From NCBI RefSeq assembly GCF_037176765.1, contig NC_090025.1, forward strand, positions 93,703,006 to 93,767,005: DNA of 64,000 bases, written 5' to 3'. Below are positions 55,816-63,586 of this stretch, piece by piece; position 1 is the first letter of the stretch, and each line of letters starts with the position of its first letter. The translations under genes and the position numbers were made by a program. Origin of the DNA: Anolis sagrei (taxonomy: Eukaryota; Chordata; Lepidosauria; Squamata; Anolidae). The notes beneath the pieces were generated by a model that did no database searches, had not been told where the DNA came from, and saw only the letters and a list, made by a program, of their open reading frames with translations.

Positions 55816-58800
55816 CTTTATTTATACCCCGCCACCATCTCCCCAAGGGGACTCGGAGCGGCTTACATTAAGCCAAACCCAACAACAGATCAGTAAAAAC
55901 AACAAAGCAATAAGCAAATACTGCTTATATTGCACCGGGATTTGGCGCAGTTGGCTGAGTGTCAGCTACATTAAGATCACTCTGACCAAAAGGTCATGAG
56001 TTCGAAGCCAGCCCGGGTTGGAGTGGGGTTCCAACCAATTGTGTGTAGCCTGTTGTTGACCTTTGCAACCCGAAAAACAGTTGCATCTGTCAAGTAAGAA
56101 AATTAGGTACCACCTTAAAAGTGTGGGGAGGCTAAATTAACTAATTTATGAGGCCATAAAGAAGACTCCAGCAGAGCATTCCAACGGGGAAGCATGCGGG
56201 GAATGCGGAAGTACTTCATCAGCGTCGCAGATGGGCAATGAAAGCAATAGCTCCCCTGGCGGCCAGACAAAGTTAAATAGCCTCTGTGTATGTCCGTATA
56301 TGTTGTATGTCAAAAATTGGCATTGAATGTTTGCCATATATGTGTACACTGTAATCCGCCCTGAGTCCCCTGCGGGGTGAGAAGGGCAGAATATAAAAAC
56401 TGTAAATAAATAAATAAATAAAACTACACAATTAATATAACTTACACAATATAATACTACTAATAATATGATATTATAATTATATATGTTATATTAAAAG
56501 TAATATTACTAATAATATTACAGTATAGTGTTATAGTGCAATGTAATATATAATATTAATATTGTGCTATAGTAATAATATAATATACTACCTGTCCCCT
56601 GCCACACATTGCTGTGGCCCAGTTTGTGTATATGTGTTTTGTGTATATGTGTATATATGTGTATTTGTGTGTGTGTGTGTGTGTGTGTATGTTGTTTTGC
56701 GCATGCGTTGTAATGTTTGTTTATTTATTTTTGGCTATTTGCCTCTTCCAATGTGTTTTTCAGTGTTTCTATGAGTGATTATTGTTTTTATGAGTGAAGG
56801 TCACTTGTTGGCCTGAAAGGTGTATTGTGTCCAAATTTGGTGTCAATTTGTCCAGTGGTTTTTGAGTTATTTAATCCCACAAACGAACATTACATTTTTA
56901 TTTATATAGACTAGCTGTACCTGCCACGCATTGCTGTGGCCAACGTTCCCTCCCTCTTTCTCTCCTTCTTTCTTTCTCCTCTTCCTTCCCTCCCTCTTTC
57001 CTTCCTTCCCTCTTTTTTCTTTCCCTTCTTCTTTCTTCCTTCTCTACCTGTTTCTTTTCTCGCTTCCTTTGCTCTTTGGTTCCATCCTTCCTTGTCTTTC
57101 CTTACTTTCTTCCCTCCCTCTTTCTTTTTCATTCCTTCTCTCCCTCCTTTCCTCCACTTATTTCATTCTTTCCTTCCTTCTCTCCCTCCTTCCTTCTCTA
57201 CCCTTCTTTCTCTTCTTTCCTCCTTCTTTCCCTCTTTCTCTCCCTCCTTCTCTCGTTCCTTCCTTCTCTACCTTTCTTCCTTTCCTTCTCTCCTTCCCTC
57301 CTTATTTCCCTTTCTCTCCTTCCATCCTTCTCTACCCTTCTTTCTTTCCTTCCTTCTCTCCTTTCCTCTTTCTCTCCCTCCTTCTCTCCCTCCTTCCTTC
57401 TCTACCCTTCTTTCTTTCCTTCCTTCTCCCCCTCCTTCTCTCCTTCCTTCCTTCCTTCCTCCTTTCTGTGTATGTGTTTTGTGTGCGTGTATGCATATAT
57501 GTGTGTATATGTGTGGTTTTGCGCGTGCGTTGTAATGTATTTTTTTTGTTTTTGGCTTTTAAAGTTCCTTCTGCTGTGTTTTTCATTGTTTTTATGAGTG
57601 AGGGTCACTTGCTGGTCTGAGAGGTGTCTTGTGTCCAAATTTGGTGTCAATTCGTCCAGTGGTTTTTGAGTTATGTTAATCCCACAAACGAACATTACAT
57701 TTTTATTTATATAGATTGTATTTACTTTTTACTTGTAATCCCCTCTGAGTCCCCTTCGGGGTGAGAAGGGCGGCATATAAATGTCATAAAATAAATAAAT
57801 AAATCTTAAATCTTTTGAAATCTGTGTTAATTGTACAGCAGAATAATACCATCTGTCGAGTAGGGTTTGATATTTGTCTCATGAATGCCTTAATGTCCTC
57901 TAGGTCGTTCTCTGCGGAGGATCAAGTCGTATTCCAAAACTGCAGCAGTTGATCAAAGAACTTTTCCCGGCCGTTGAACTGCTGAACTCTATCCCTCCAG
58001 ATGAGGTCATTCCTATTGGAGCTGCCATAGAAGCTGGGATCCTGCTTGGAAAAGACAATACCTTTTTAGATGACGAAATGCTATCTGTTGAATGTTCTGC
58101 AAAAGATATTTTAGTGAAGGTAAGAATAAGAGATGCTTACTAGTCTTCTCCCTCTGAAATACCCTTTTTTAGCTCTGTTATTCTCCCACACTGGGGGGTA
58201 TTGTGTCTTGGATGTCCTATCTCCAATACACCACTACTATGTTATGTTTTAAGATTTTTTTATTTTCCAATGCAATAAAAGATCAGAAAGTATGCAAACA
58301 AAGGAAGATAAAGAAAAATAATGAAAAGTATATTTCAGATTGTAAAATAATATTAGTTTTGTTCCTTTTAACTGTATCTTCTCCCAACACATGCTTGCAA
58401 GGGATGACTTCAAACTTTGCTTTTGGAGGTCCTTTGTGTTATAAGTGTTCTAGATCAAGGCTTCTTAAACTTTTTCTACTCAAGATCCCTTTTCACCTGG
58501 GTATATACATATATAAATAGTAGGCTTGGGCAATCCAGGGTTCTAAATGGTTCTAAAGTACTTACAAAACTAAAGTTCTAGTGGTGAAAATTTCAGAACT
58601 CTAACAAAACTCTCAAAATTTCATAATAAATGGCAGTTCCTAATTGGTTCTGTCATTAAAATCACCAATAATGAAATAATAATTAAGTTTTGAAAGTTTT
58701 GTTAGAGTTCTGAAATTTTCACCACCAGAACTTTAGTTTTGTAAGTACTTTAGAACCATTTAGAACCATGGATTGCCCAAGCCTAATAAATAGGTATACA

Positions 58801-59490
58801 ACTAAAACATTTAGCCACAGGGAGGAGGGAACAAGCTTGTTTTCTGCTTCACTGGAGACTAGGATGTGGTACAATGGCTTCAGATGGAAAGGAGATTCCA
58901 TCTGAACATGACTGGGAGAGCCGTTCAGCAGTGGAACTCTCTGCCCCTGGAGGCTCCTTCTTTGGAAGCTTTTAAACAGAGGCTGGATGGCTATCTGTCA
59001 GGGTTGATTTAAATGCAATATTCCTGTTTCTTGGCAGGGGTTGGACTGGATGGCCCATGAGGTCTCTTCCAACTCTTTGATTCTATAATAATAAATCATA
59101 CATTTATTTTTTTTAAAACTTTTTGGTGTACAGATAATCTGATTAAATGTTAAAACAAATTGGCATAGTGATAGGAGTGAATGTGCTTGTTTATTTTGAT
59201 AAAACAAATTAAATCTTGGCTGAGTATTTGCTACTGCAAATATAGCATTTTCAGCATTCTTTTAGAGTTGATCAATTTTACCATTGTCAGTGCTGAGAGC
59301 CCTGATTAACATACTTAGTACAAAATTACAAAAATATGTTCAAAAGCCATTTTAAGTATGTTTATTGTATTTTAATCTGTTTTTAAAACACTGTTACAAT
59401 TTGTTTTTGTATTGCGCTTTTTAAACTTGACAAAGTGTGGGATTGTTAGCTGCCTTGAGTCTCCTTGGGGAGAAAAGTGGGGTTTAAATA

Positions 59491-59530
<40 letters not shown>

Positions 59531-59640
59531 TTACTAACACAACACAGTATATTACAGCAAACGGAATCTATATGCTGGATTTTGTATCACAAAATCACAA
59601 GTCGAACTCTTCCCAAGCGTCTAGGACTGTGATGTATTAC

Positions 59641-59677
<37 letters not shown>

Positions 59678-60159
59678 TGAAACACAACAAGATGAGTCCA
59701 CAGCAGACACTCTGCTGGCTGTTGAATTGGATCACACATTGGACACTTCCCAAGTGTCTAGGACTGTGTGATGTATCGGCAAATGATGTGTGCAGATCCC
59801 AGTATGGTGGCCTTCTGCAGCTGTCAGCACTGATTGTCTTTAAGTGCAGGACAAGGTCTTTAGGCACTGCACCCAGTGTGCCGATCACCACTGGGACCAC
59901 CTTGTGCCAGAGTCTTTGCAGTTTGATCTTTAAATCCTCATATGTGTCAGCTTTTCCAGTTGTTTCTCTGCCATCCTACTGTCACCTGGGATTGAGACAT
60001 CAACAATCCGTACTTTGTTTTTTAACACGTTTGTGAGTTCAGGAATATTATGCTCCAAAACTCTGTCTGAATCCGGAAGTCCCAGAGGAGTTTGGCATGT
60101 TCATTCTCTGTAACTCTTTCCGGCTTGTGATCCCACCAGTTCTTTGTTGCAGGCAGATG

Positions 60160-60209
<50 letters not shown>

Positions 60210-63200
60210 GAAATTGTTGAAAATTCTGCCCTAATCCCAAACCATAATCCATGTACGTTTTTAAAAGAAAACTCAAGTTTTCAAACTGTGTTTCTTGATA
60301 ATTCGGCAAATTCTTCTTGAACCTTTAATGGCAGGTGACTGACACTTTGAATTTCAATTGAACATGGTTTATGAACCCCTACCTCGATTTTTAGAATCAA
60401 CATTTGAAGGGAATTATTTCTGAATCTGCCTCTAGGCACTTTTGCAACCCCCACATTCAGTTATATGACCCCATTTGGTGTCGTGACCCATAGTTTAAGA
60501 AGCTTTGATATACAGGATAGGCAGTCCCCAAGTTACAAACATCTAACTTACAAACTATTCATAGTTTAGAATGAGGGAGAGAGAACAGGAAATGGGAGAA
60601 CTCTGCCCCTTGGAAGGGAAATTCACTCCTGGAAGAGTTATCATGGGGAAAATGTTTCCCCACTGAAGCTTCTTCACCAACAACCCTTGTTTCCACAAGT
60701 CACATTTTTCAAAATCCAGTTATCACAGGGACAGAAACTCACAATTGCATGTTTGAAATGTCTTTAAATTTTTCCTACTGTTTAAGAAGTGCTTTTAACA
60801 TCCATAGCGTTTGATTAGAACATAAACCATGATTTTTACTTTTACGTGAAAGCAGAATGGAAATGCTTGTGGTGTTAATCAGTGTGGCCTTCATCTTTGG
60901 GTTTTGTAAAGTTTTGAGGCTGCAAAACTTTGTTTCCTAGGCAGTGGATGAGTCAGGGGAAGATAAATTCATGGTGGTATTCCCGTCAGGAACTCCTTTG
61001 CCGGCTCGAAGGCAGCATACTCTGCAAGCCCCGGGAAGCAACTCCTCTGTTCGCCTCGAACTGTACGAGGCCCTGGAAAAGACTCTGGTGAAAGAAGACG
61101 GCAGATTTGCCCAGGTAAAGAAAACCACACTGAGTATTCAGCAGTGCATTTTATGTGCATATTAGAGATGTGCAAATCAGCAATTTGGAGATTCAGGTGG
61201 CCCCCCACTTTGTATGGTAAAGATTCAGAAGGGGTCCCATTTTGTTATCTGACTCTTTGAAGCTTTGTAATTGTTTTGATTTGTTACATTAGTCACAATG
61301 GGGAAATTTTCAAGGCTTGTTTCTCCATTTTTATGGCTATCAGGATTAAACTTGTCACACTTGTAGGCAACATTTAGGGCTTCAAGCCTACCAAGTTTCA
61401 AAACGTCTCGGTCATCCACTGATTTTAGGACATTTTTTAAAAAACTGCAATAGGTATGGGTTGTTGTAGGTTTTCCGGGCTATATGGCCATGTTCTAGAG
61501 GCATTTTCTCCTGACGTTTTGCCTGAATCTACTCCAACCAGAGAAGTCAGCCATAGCATAGCACCTGATGAACCAACCTGGACACAGCATATTATTTGAG
61601 AACACAGAAATGCTGGACCACACCAACAACCACCATGTCAGACTACACAGAGAAGCCATTGAAATCCACAAGCATGTGGACAGTTTCAACAGAAAGGAAG
61701 AAACCATGAAAATCAACAAAATCTGGTTACCAGTATTAAAAAAACTCAAAAATTACAACAGCAAAACAACAGAGAGTAAACAATCAGGCACATCAAATCA
61801 CCTCTCAAAGAAAAATTCCTCCAGGCACTTCCAAGCCATTAAATGCTAATCAAGGTGGTCAGTTGAAACATTCACACCGAGCTCCAGCAGACAAGAGTCC
61901 TTTGTCCCACCCTGGTCATTCCACAGATATATAAACCCTAGTTCCAACAGACCTCACTACTTCTGAGGATGCTTGCCATAGATGCAGGCGAAACGTCAGG
62001 AGAAAATGCCTCTAGAACATGGCCATATAGCCCGGAAAACCTACAACAACCCAGTGATTCCGGCCATGAAAGCCTTCGACAATACATACAATAGGTATCC
62101 TTGAATTTCTGCAAAATGAGACAACATAAGCAGGGCAGCAATTCTGCCAATTCAGAAAGATTAGTTAATCCACTGGTTTTTAGGAATTTGTAAAAGTATT
62201 TTCAACTAAAAAATATTTCAAAAAACCTACAGCTTGAAACTTTCTGAACAAGTCTTTACTAATATCTCTGAAACGTTTCAGAGGCTTCTGTTTTGTAATG
62301 CTTTGCAAGGGGTTCCTGCTCTATTTAGTAATTCAGAGATTTGTATTAACAAATCATACAAATATCCGAATTACGAAACAGAGCTCCAAAGCTGTGCACG
62401 GCCCTAGTGCATATTGATGTGGAAAGAAGTTTCATTGCATTCAGTGGGGCTTCCTTCAACAATCACACAATTTTTAAATACACAAAATGCATTGAAAATA
62501 TTCTTACATTTCTTAGACTGTATGAAATGATGTCTCTTGACCAGGAGAACAGCCTACTTGAGCGTATTAAATTCCGCATTGCTTTAGATTTTTGCAAAAC
62601 AATTTTCCTTAATTGATTTACTGCATTTCTGTTATGGTAACTAATAAATGGAAGACTTGGATTTTTCTTAACAGATTGTCCTCCAAGATTTAGATGTCAA
62701 GGAAAGTGGTCTTCATGATATACTGACAGTTCTGACAATGAAAAGGTACTGGAAAACAAAATACTATTTCTGTGGTTCAGCATTTTAATTGAATATAGAA
62801 TATGTATAATCTCCCACTGGAGATTAGAACTGCCCCTTCTCTCCTGACTTTTAGAAAACTGGTGAAAACTTGGCTCTGGAATTTAGCATTTGATGAGTGA
62901 GTCAATAACTCTTGACCACACGGATGGATGGTGATGAATTGTGATTTCATTTGACGACTTGGCCTTATGTATTTATATGATTGCTTTTAATGTATTTTAT
63001 GTATTAGTGTATTATGGGGTGTGATGTTTTAACTACTGTTTATTAATCTTTGTTGTAAACCAGCCTGAGTCCGTCTCCGGAGGTCGAGAAGACCGGTATA
63101 TAAAAGTTCTAAATAAATAAATAATAAATAAATAAATATTAACTTTCCAGCTTCTGGCCACCAGGGGAGCAGTTGCTTCCTCATTCTTTGCATACTTCCT

Positions 63201-63586
63201 GGAGATTTTTTATGACCTCGTAAATTAGTTAATTTAGCCTCCCCACAAAGTGGTACCTAATTTTCCTACTTGACAGATGCAACTGTCTTTCGGGTTGCAA
63301 AGGTTGACAACAAGCTACACAATTTTGGTCAGGAACTCACTCTAACCCAGGCTGGCTTCGAACTCATGATCAGTAGTGATCTTAATGCAGCCGACCCCCA
63401 GCCAGCTGTGCCACAGTCCCGGTGATAGGATTGTGCCATCATCAACAGCATGATAACCAAATAATATGTGGACTGGAATGATAAACATCTCTCTCTTGTT
63501 TTCTTAGGGATGGCTCACTGCATGTTACCTGCACTGATCAGGAGACTGGAAAATGTGAAGCCATTACTGTAGAAGTGGCATCTTAA
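37877..63586 (+). CDS. HSPA14: HSPA14, ribosome-associated Hsp70-like chaperone (14 coding exons)
   Basis: Spliced CDS: 37877-37933, 40555-40635, 40716-40798, 43343-43391, 45199-45292, 45386-45476, 46462-46566, 49709-49870, 52115-52270, 54451-54553, 57904-58119, 60941-61114, 62675-62745, 63508-63586. Every intron is GT-AG and the exons total 1521 nt, giving 506 aa plus stop; human HSPA14 is recalled as 509 aa. The product starts [19 protein letters not shown] and follows human HSPA14 throughout. Visible Hsp70 ATPase features are the phosphate-1 loop near residue 6, KLGGTSLSI in exon 8, and the adenosine loop [10 protein letters not shown] in exon 11. There is no EEVD tail or long lid, as known for this family. 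HSPA14 pairs with DNAJC2 in the mammalian ribosome-associated complex, a cytosolic co-translational folding system. No in-frame stop is seen. Exon calls are firm; UTR limits are inferred. Confidence 0.96.
37978..38060 (+). mobile_element. tRNA-derived SINE head fragment
   Basis: GGGGTTCGAATCCCCGCCAC is a perfect B box with a T-arm. The A-box region GGCCTTGAGGGTTAGGCTAG does not fold into a normal tRNA, so it is a SINE head rather than a tRNA gene. It begins only 45 bp after the HSPA14 exon 1 donor. Confidence 0.55.
38064..38305 (-). mobile_element. CR1 LINE 3' end
   Basis: ATAGAATCATAGAGTTGGAA; the minus strand codes [20 protein letters not shown]. Confidence 0.88.
38306..38860 (-). mobile_element. 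Jockey/I-type LINE 3' end (Vingi-like)
   Basis: Minus strand codes [20 protein letters not shown], then [20 protein letters not shown] and [15 protein letters not shown], in one 144-codon frame. Confidence 0.85.
39013..39750 (-). mobile_element. L1 LINE ORF2 C-terminal end and 3' UTR
   Basis: The 135-codon frame (39721-39314) reads [20 protein letters not shown], then [20 protein letters not shown] and DKLTFLLKK, resembling the L1 ORF2 C terminus. A TA run lies in the 3' UTR at about 39175-39192. Confidence 0.75.
39828..40335 (-). mobile_element. CR1 LINE 3' end
   Basis: AGAATCATAGAGTTAGAAGA on the left; minus strand codes [20 protein letters not shown]. It continues to CATCTTGTCAATATTTCTCT. 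Confidence 0.88.
40555..40635 (+). CDS. HSPA14: HSPA14 coding exon 2 (residues 20-46)
   Basis: Acceptor CCCCCAG|GAC and donor GAG|GTAATT, phase 0 on both sides. It encodes [17 protein letters not shown] and continues to SENEE, nearly identical to the human segment. Confidence 0.95.
40716..40798 (+). CDS. HSPA14: HSPA14 coding exon 3 (residues 47-74)
   Basis: Acceptor TTTTGCAG|GTT and donor AG|GTATGG. It encodes [18 protein letters not shown] followed by VKVKQILGR, matching the human sequence (IVGLAAKQSRIRNISNTV). It ends after two bases of a codon. Confidence 0.95.
40936..41012 (+). mobile_element. CR1-like 3' fragment
   Basis: GATGGCTGGATGGCCATCTG, then GCAGAAGGGGGTTGGC. Confidence 0.5.
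41288..41999 (+). repeat. Repeat family H copy
   Basis: Head AGCCATCCCCTGCCATGCGT; core TTGGTGATGGGGGTTCTGTG and GAACTATAAATCCCAGTAAC; tail CAATTCGCCCACTGGTTTTT and ATTTTTATTTATATAGATAA. Confidence 0.75.
42393..42660 (+). mobile_element. tRNA-derived SINE, 5'-truncated
   Basis: B-box remnant AGTTCGAATCC, then CATGCAAATGTGACTAGATC and TAATGTCAAGGGGAAACC. Same family as 19234-19564. Confidence 0.82.
42964..43098. mobile_element. Short hAT MITE (CAGTGGTTCTCAACC ends)
   Basis: CAGTGGTTCTCAACCTGGGG…CCCAGGTTGAGAACCACTG with flanks TTATAGAC/TTATAGAG (7 of 8 match). 135 bp. Confidence 0.88.
43343..43391 (+). CDS. HSPA14: HSPA14 coding exon 4 (residues 74-90)
   Basis: A 49-nt exon with acceptor TTTTGACAG|C and donor TCA|GTAAGT. 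It encodes [16 protein letters not shown] after the split serine; the human equivalent is [16 protein letters not shown]. Too short to stand out as an ORF, it was found by phase and homology. Confidence 0.93.
43440..43472. repeat. GT microsatellite
   Basis: About sixteen TG units, 48 bp after HSPA14 exon 4. Confidence 0.95.
43668..43745. mobile_element. MITE, GTGTAGAAGGGGCC family
   Basis: AATCTACACTACCATATAGT…ATATGGCAGTTTAGAAGGGG. Confidence 0.7.
44019..45026 (+). repeat. Two repeat family H copies in tandem
   Basis: Heads at 44019 (TAGCCATCCCCTGCCACTCG) and 44466 (CTAGCCGTCCCCTGCCACGC). The first copy ends CATTACATTTTTATTTATAT and abuts the second head. The final tail ends at about 45026. 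Confidence 0.75.
45199..45292 (+). CDS. HSPA14: HSPA14 coding exon 5 (residues 91-122)
   Basis: Acceptor TTTATAG|ATC and donor AAAG|GTGCAG. It encodes [20 protein letters not shown] and continues to LIFTKMK, ending on the first base of a Glu codon. The following intron is only 93 bp and reads through as a longer open frame. Confidence 0.94.
45386..45476 (+). CDS. HSPA14: HSPA14 coding exon 6 (residues 122-152)
   Basis: Acceptor ATATGTAG|AA and donor GG|GTGAGT. It encodes [20 protein letters not shown] followed by FGEKQKNVL, the conserved strand and helix of the ATPase domain. Confidence 0.95.
45596..45732. mobile_element. MITE, GTGTAGAAGGGGCC family
   Basis: AGGCCCCTTCCACACAGCTG…TATATGACTGTGGAAGGGCC, nearly complete. 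Confidence 0.75.
45930..46260 (+). repeat. Repeat family H, head-less copy
   Basis: GGTGAACTACAATTCCCAAA, then TTGATCATGGGAGTTCTGTG and the usual tail. Confidence 0.7.
46462..46566 (+). CDS. HSPA14: HSPA14 coding exon 7 (residues 152-187)
   Basis: Acceptor TATCGCAG|T and donor AG|GTAACA. It encodes [20 protein letters not shown] and continues to [11 protein letters not shown]. The IHEPSAA stretch is the Hsp70 connect region. Confidence 0.95.
46852..47284 (+). mobile_element. Bov-B (RTE) LINE 3' end
   Basis: Codes [15 protein letters not shown]-like sequence, then [40 protein letters not shown] and [11 protein letters not shown]. Ends GTCATAAGTGACTGAATGAA with a CAA-type tail. This is the classic Bov-B C terminus and 3' end. 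Confidence 0.85.
47295..47697 (+). mobile_element. LTR-like element (fossil)
   Basis: TGTTAAGAATATG…CCATTAACA with AATAAACTAGG near the end. No clear duplication; microsatellites lie on both sides. Class unknown. Confidence 0.45.
47698..47757. repeat. GT/TA/GA compound microsatellite
   Basis: TG run, TA run, then GA run in series. Confidence 0.9.
48140..48280 (+). mobile_element. L2-type 3' tail
   Basis: GCTGCACCGAGTCCCTCGGG, then GGTAGCGGGGTACAAATAAA and ATT repeat. Confidence 0.8.
48346..48550. mobile_element. hAT-type MITE
   Basis: CAGTGGTTCTTAACTTGTGG…GTTGTGAACCACTG. Flanks GTCTAATT and GTCTAGCT match at 6 of 8. Confidence 0.75.
48650..49443 (+). repeat. Repeat family H, full copy
   Basis: Head CTAGCTGTCCCCTGCCACGC, CCTCGTCTGGTGATCTGG block, a CR1-like insert segment (GGAGTTGGACTGGATGGCCT), core, and tail CAATTCATCCAGTGGTTTTT. 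Confidence 0.78.
49709..49870 (+). CDS. HSPA14: HSPA14 coding exon 8 (residues 187-241)
   Basis: The acceptor TTTGAAG|C has a polypyrimidine tract made by a TTTC microsatellite about 20 bp upstream; the donor is AG|GTAAGC. It encodes [19 protein letters not shown], the phosphate-2 loop, then [20 protein letters not shown]. Human recalled as IGGAHFTET, so two residues of the GG..F motif differ. Confidence 0.95.
50193..51320 (-). mobile_element. Jockey/I-type LINE joined to a 60-bp L2 tail
   Basis: 50261-51320 codes, on the minus strand, RT block [72 protein letters not shown] and [15 protein letters not shown]. Its left edge is an L2 3' end (TTTATTTATACCCCGCTACC) with an AAT/AAC repeat at 50193-50260. 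Confidence 0.8.
51421..51497. mobile_element. Tigger/pogo-like right end
   Basis: TTTTGAGTTAAGAGCTCGGT, then CTTAACTCAAGTTATCACTG followed by TA. Confidence 0.6.
51624..51759. mobile_element. Short hAT MITE with perfect 8-bp duplication
   Basis: CAGTAGTTCTCAACCTGTGG…CCACAGGTTGAGAACCACTG flanked by CTTTAATT (51616-51623, 51760-51767). Confidence 0.92.
52115..52270 (+). CDS. HSPA14: HSPA14 coding exon 9 (residues 241-293)
   Basis: Acceptor CCAAACAG|G and donor AG|GTAAAT. It encodes [20 protein letters not shown], then [19 protein letters not shown] and the segment to FDCNVS. This is the helical lobe IIB region. Confidence 0.95.
52618..52981. mobile_element. hAT-like element (GGGGTCCTCAAACT ends)
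   Basis: CTGGGGTCCTCAAACTTTTT…AGTTTGAGGACCCCTG; the interior includes AGAGGGCTAGGTCACAGTCC. No duplication is readable. Confidence 0.65.
53130..53612 (-). mobile_element. CR1 LINE 3' part
   Basis: The 115-codon minus frame reads [20 protein letters not shown], then [20 protein letters not shown] and [20 protein letters not shown]. Left end ATCATAGAATCATAGAGACC. Confidence 0.9.
54020..54167. mobile_element. MITE, GTGTAGAAGGGGCC family
   Basis: GGCCCCTTTTACACTGACAT…TATATGACAGTGTAGAAAGG. Confidence 0.78.
54203..54358. mobile_element. Penelope-like foldback unit with 12-bp duplication
   Basis: GGGTTGTTGTAGGTTTTCCG faces AAAACCTACAACAACCCAGT and the unit ends CCTTCGACAAT. Flanked by ACAGGGTGTACT (54191-54202, 54359-54370). 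156 bp with no coding part, ending 92 bp before HSPA14 exon 10. Confidence 0.85.
54451..54553 (+). CDS. HSPA14: HSPA14 coding exon 10 (residues 293-327)
   Basis: Acceptor ATCCCAACAG|G and donor AAG|GTAACG. It encodes [20 protein letters not shown], then [14 protein letters not shown]. The donor is phase 0; the open frame that continues beyond it is intronic. Confidence 0.94.
55058..55220 (-). mobile_element. L2-type 3' UTR fragment
   Basis: TTTATTTATTTACTATATTT, then CTCAACCCTCAGACGACTCA. A second tail of the SINE/L2 type precedes it at about 54868-54955. Confidence 0.6.
55401..55549. mobile_element. Complete MITE, GTGTAGAAGGGGCC family
   Basis: GGCCCCTTCTACACTGCCAT…ATGGCAGTGTAGAAGGGGCC, about 148 bp with long inverted ends. 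Best copy in the window. The ends suggest a TIR transposon; the superfamily is unclear. Confidence 0.85.
55775..55935 (-). mobile_element. L2-type 3' tail
   Basis: AAT repeat, then TTTATTTATACCCCGCCACC and GGGGACTCGGAGCGGCTTAC. Confidence 0.8.
55936..56420 (+). mobile_element. Sauria-like tRNA-derived SINE, fullest copy
   Basis: A-box region GATTTGGCGCAGTTGGCTGA, B box GGTCATGAGTTCGAAGCCAG, body CAACCCGAAAAACAGTTGCA, and 3' end CCCTGAGTCCCCTGCGGGGT then AAATA tail. The Bov-B-like tail type fits Sauria SINEs. Confidence 0.8.
56588..57717 (+). repeat. Two tandem repeat family H copies with microsatellite cores
   Basis: Copy 1 (56588-56911) has a GT core; copy 2 (56921-57717) has about 530 bp of TTCC/CTTT-type pyrimidine repeat (56940-57470) then GT repeat. 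Both end with the TTGGTGTCAATT…TTATATAGA tail. Confidence 0.8.
57720..57805 (+). mobile_element. Sauria/Bov-B-type SINE tail
   Basis: CTGAGTCCCCTTCGGGGTGA, then AGGGCGGCATATAAATGTC and AAATA tail. Confidence 0.7.
57904..58119 (+). CDS. HSPA14: HSPA14 coding exon 11 (residues 328-399)
   Basis: Acceptor GTCCTCTAG|GTC and donor AAG|GTAAGA, 72 codons. It encodes [20 protein letters not shown], the nucleotide-binding loop, then [20 protein letters not shown]. It is the best conserved part of the gene. Confidence 0.96.
58521..58785. mobile_element. 265-bp near-perfect foldback MITE, 8-bp duplication
   Basis: TAGGCTTGGGCAATCCAGGG…CATGGATTGCCCAAGCCTA pairs over most of its length. Flanked by ATAAATAG (58513-58520, 58786-58793). 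The 8-bp duplication suggests hAT. Confidence 0.9.
58812..59095 (+). mobile_element. CR1 LINE 3' end
   Basis: CAGGGAGGAGGGAACAAGCT, then GGAGGCTCCTTCTTTGGAAG and TCTTTGATTCTATAATAA. Confidence 0.88.
59440..60210 (-). mobile_element. R4-type LINE 3' parts with ATT repeats
   Basis: The minus strand codes [20 protein letters not shown] and [21 protein letters not shown] second R4 3' end lies at about 59545-59630. ATT microsatellites are at 59493-59532, 59637-59678 and 60159-60208. A separate SINE/L2-type tail is at 59450-59490. Confidence 0.75.
60211..60940. other. HSPA14 intron 11 remainder, nothing firm
   Basis: No repeat recognised with confidence and no exon. Confidence 0.5.
60941..61114 (+). 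CDS. HSPA14: HSPA14 coding exon 12 (residues 400-457)
   Basis: Acceptor TTTCCTAG|GCA and donor CAG|GTAAAG. It encodes [20 protein letters not shown], then [20 protein letters not shown]. This starts the short beta domain that replaces the full substrate-binding domain of ordinary Hsp70s. Confidence 0.95.
61458..62088 (+). mobile_element. Penelope-like element, complex unit with 10-bp duplication
   Basis: Flanked by CAATAGGTAT (61448-61457, 62089-62098). An inverted terminal piece (61458-61530) is followed by the endonuclease C-terminal frame [40 protein letters not shown] and MKINKIWLP, then the 3' region with the hammerhead-like motif and terminal CCTTCGACAATACATA. Confidence 0.85.
61963..62000 (+). 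ncRNA. Hammerhead-ribozyme-like motif (Penelope-borne)
   Basis: The core is identical to 33843-33880: CTGAGGA, GCTTG/CAGGC stem II, GAAAC, GTC. Confidence 0.65.
62675..62745 (+). CDS. HSPA14: HSPA14 coding exon 13 (residues 458-481)
   Basis: Acceptor TTCTTAACAG|ATT and donor AG|GTACTG. It encodes [20 protein letters not shown] then TMK. Found by homology to human VVLQDLDKKENGLRDILAVL. Confidence 0.94.
62815..63138 (+). mobile_element. L2-type LINE 3' end
   Basis: [14 protein letters not shown]-like codons, then 3' UTR TAAACCAGCCTGAGTCCGTC and AAATA tail. Confidence 0.8.
63160..63425 (-). mobile_element. Sauria-like SINE, 5' part
   Basis: The reverse complement has TCATGAGTTCGAAGCCAGCC, then GCAACCCGAAAGACAGTTGC and AAATTAGGTACCACTTTGTG. 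It ends about 80 bp before HSPA14 exon 14. Confidence 0.78.
63508..63586 (+). CDS. HSPA14: HSPA14 coding exon 14 with stop (residues 481-506)
   Basis: Acceptor GTTTTCTTAG|G. It encodes [20 protein letters not shown] then VEVAS and TAA. The end matches the human C terminus (…GKCEAISIEIAS), confirming there is no EEVD motif. Confidence 0.95.

Noticed and set aside
56931-57620. Long Ser/Phe/Leu/Pro-rich open frames on both strands
   Set aside because: They are translations of a TTCC/CTTT pyrimidine repeat inside repeat family H.
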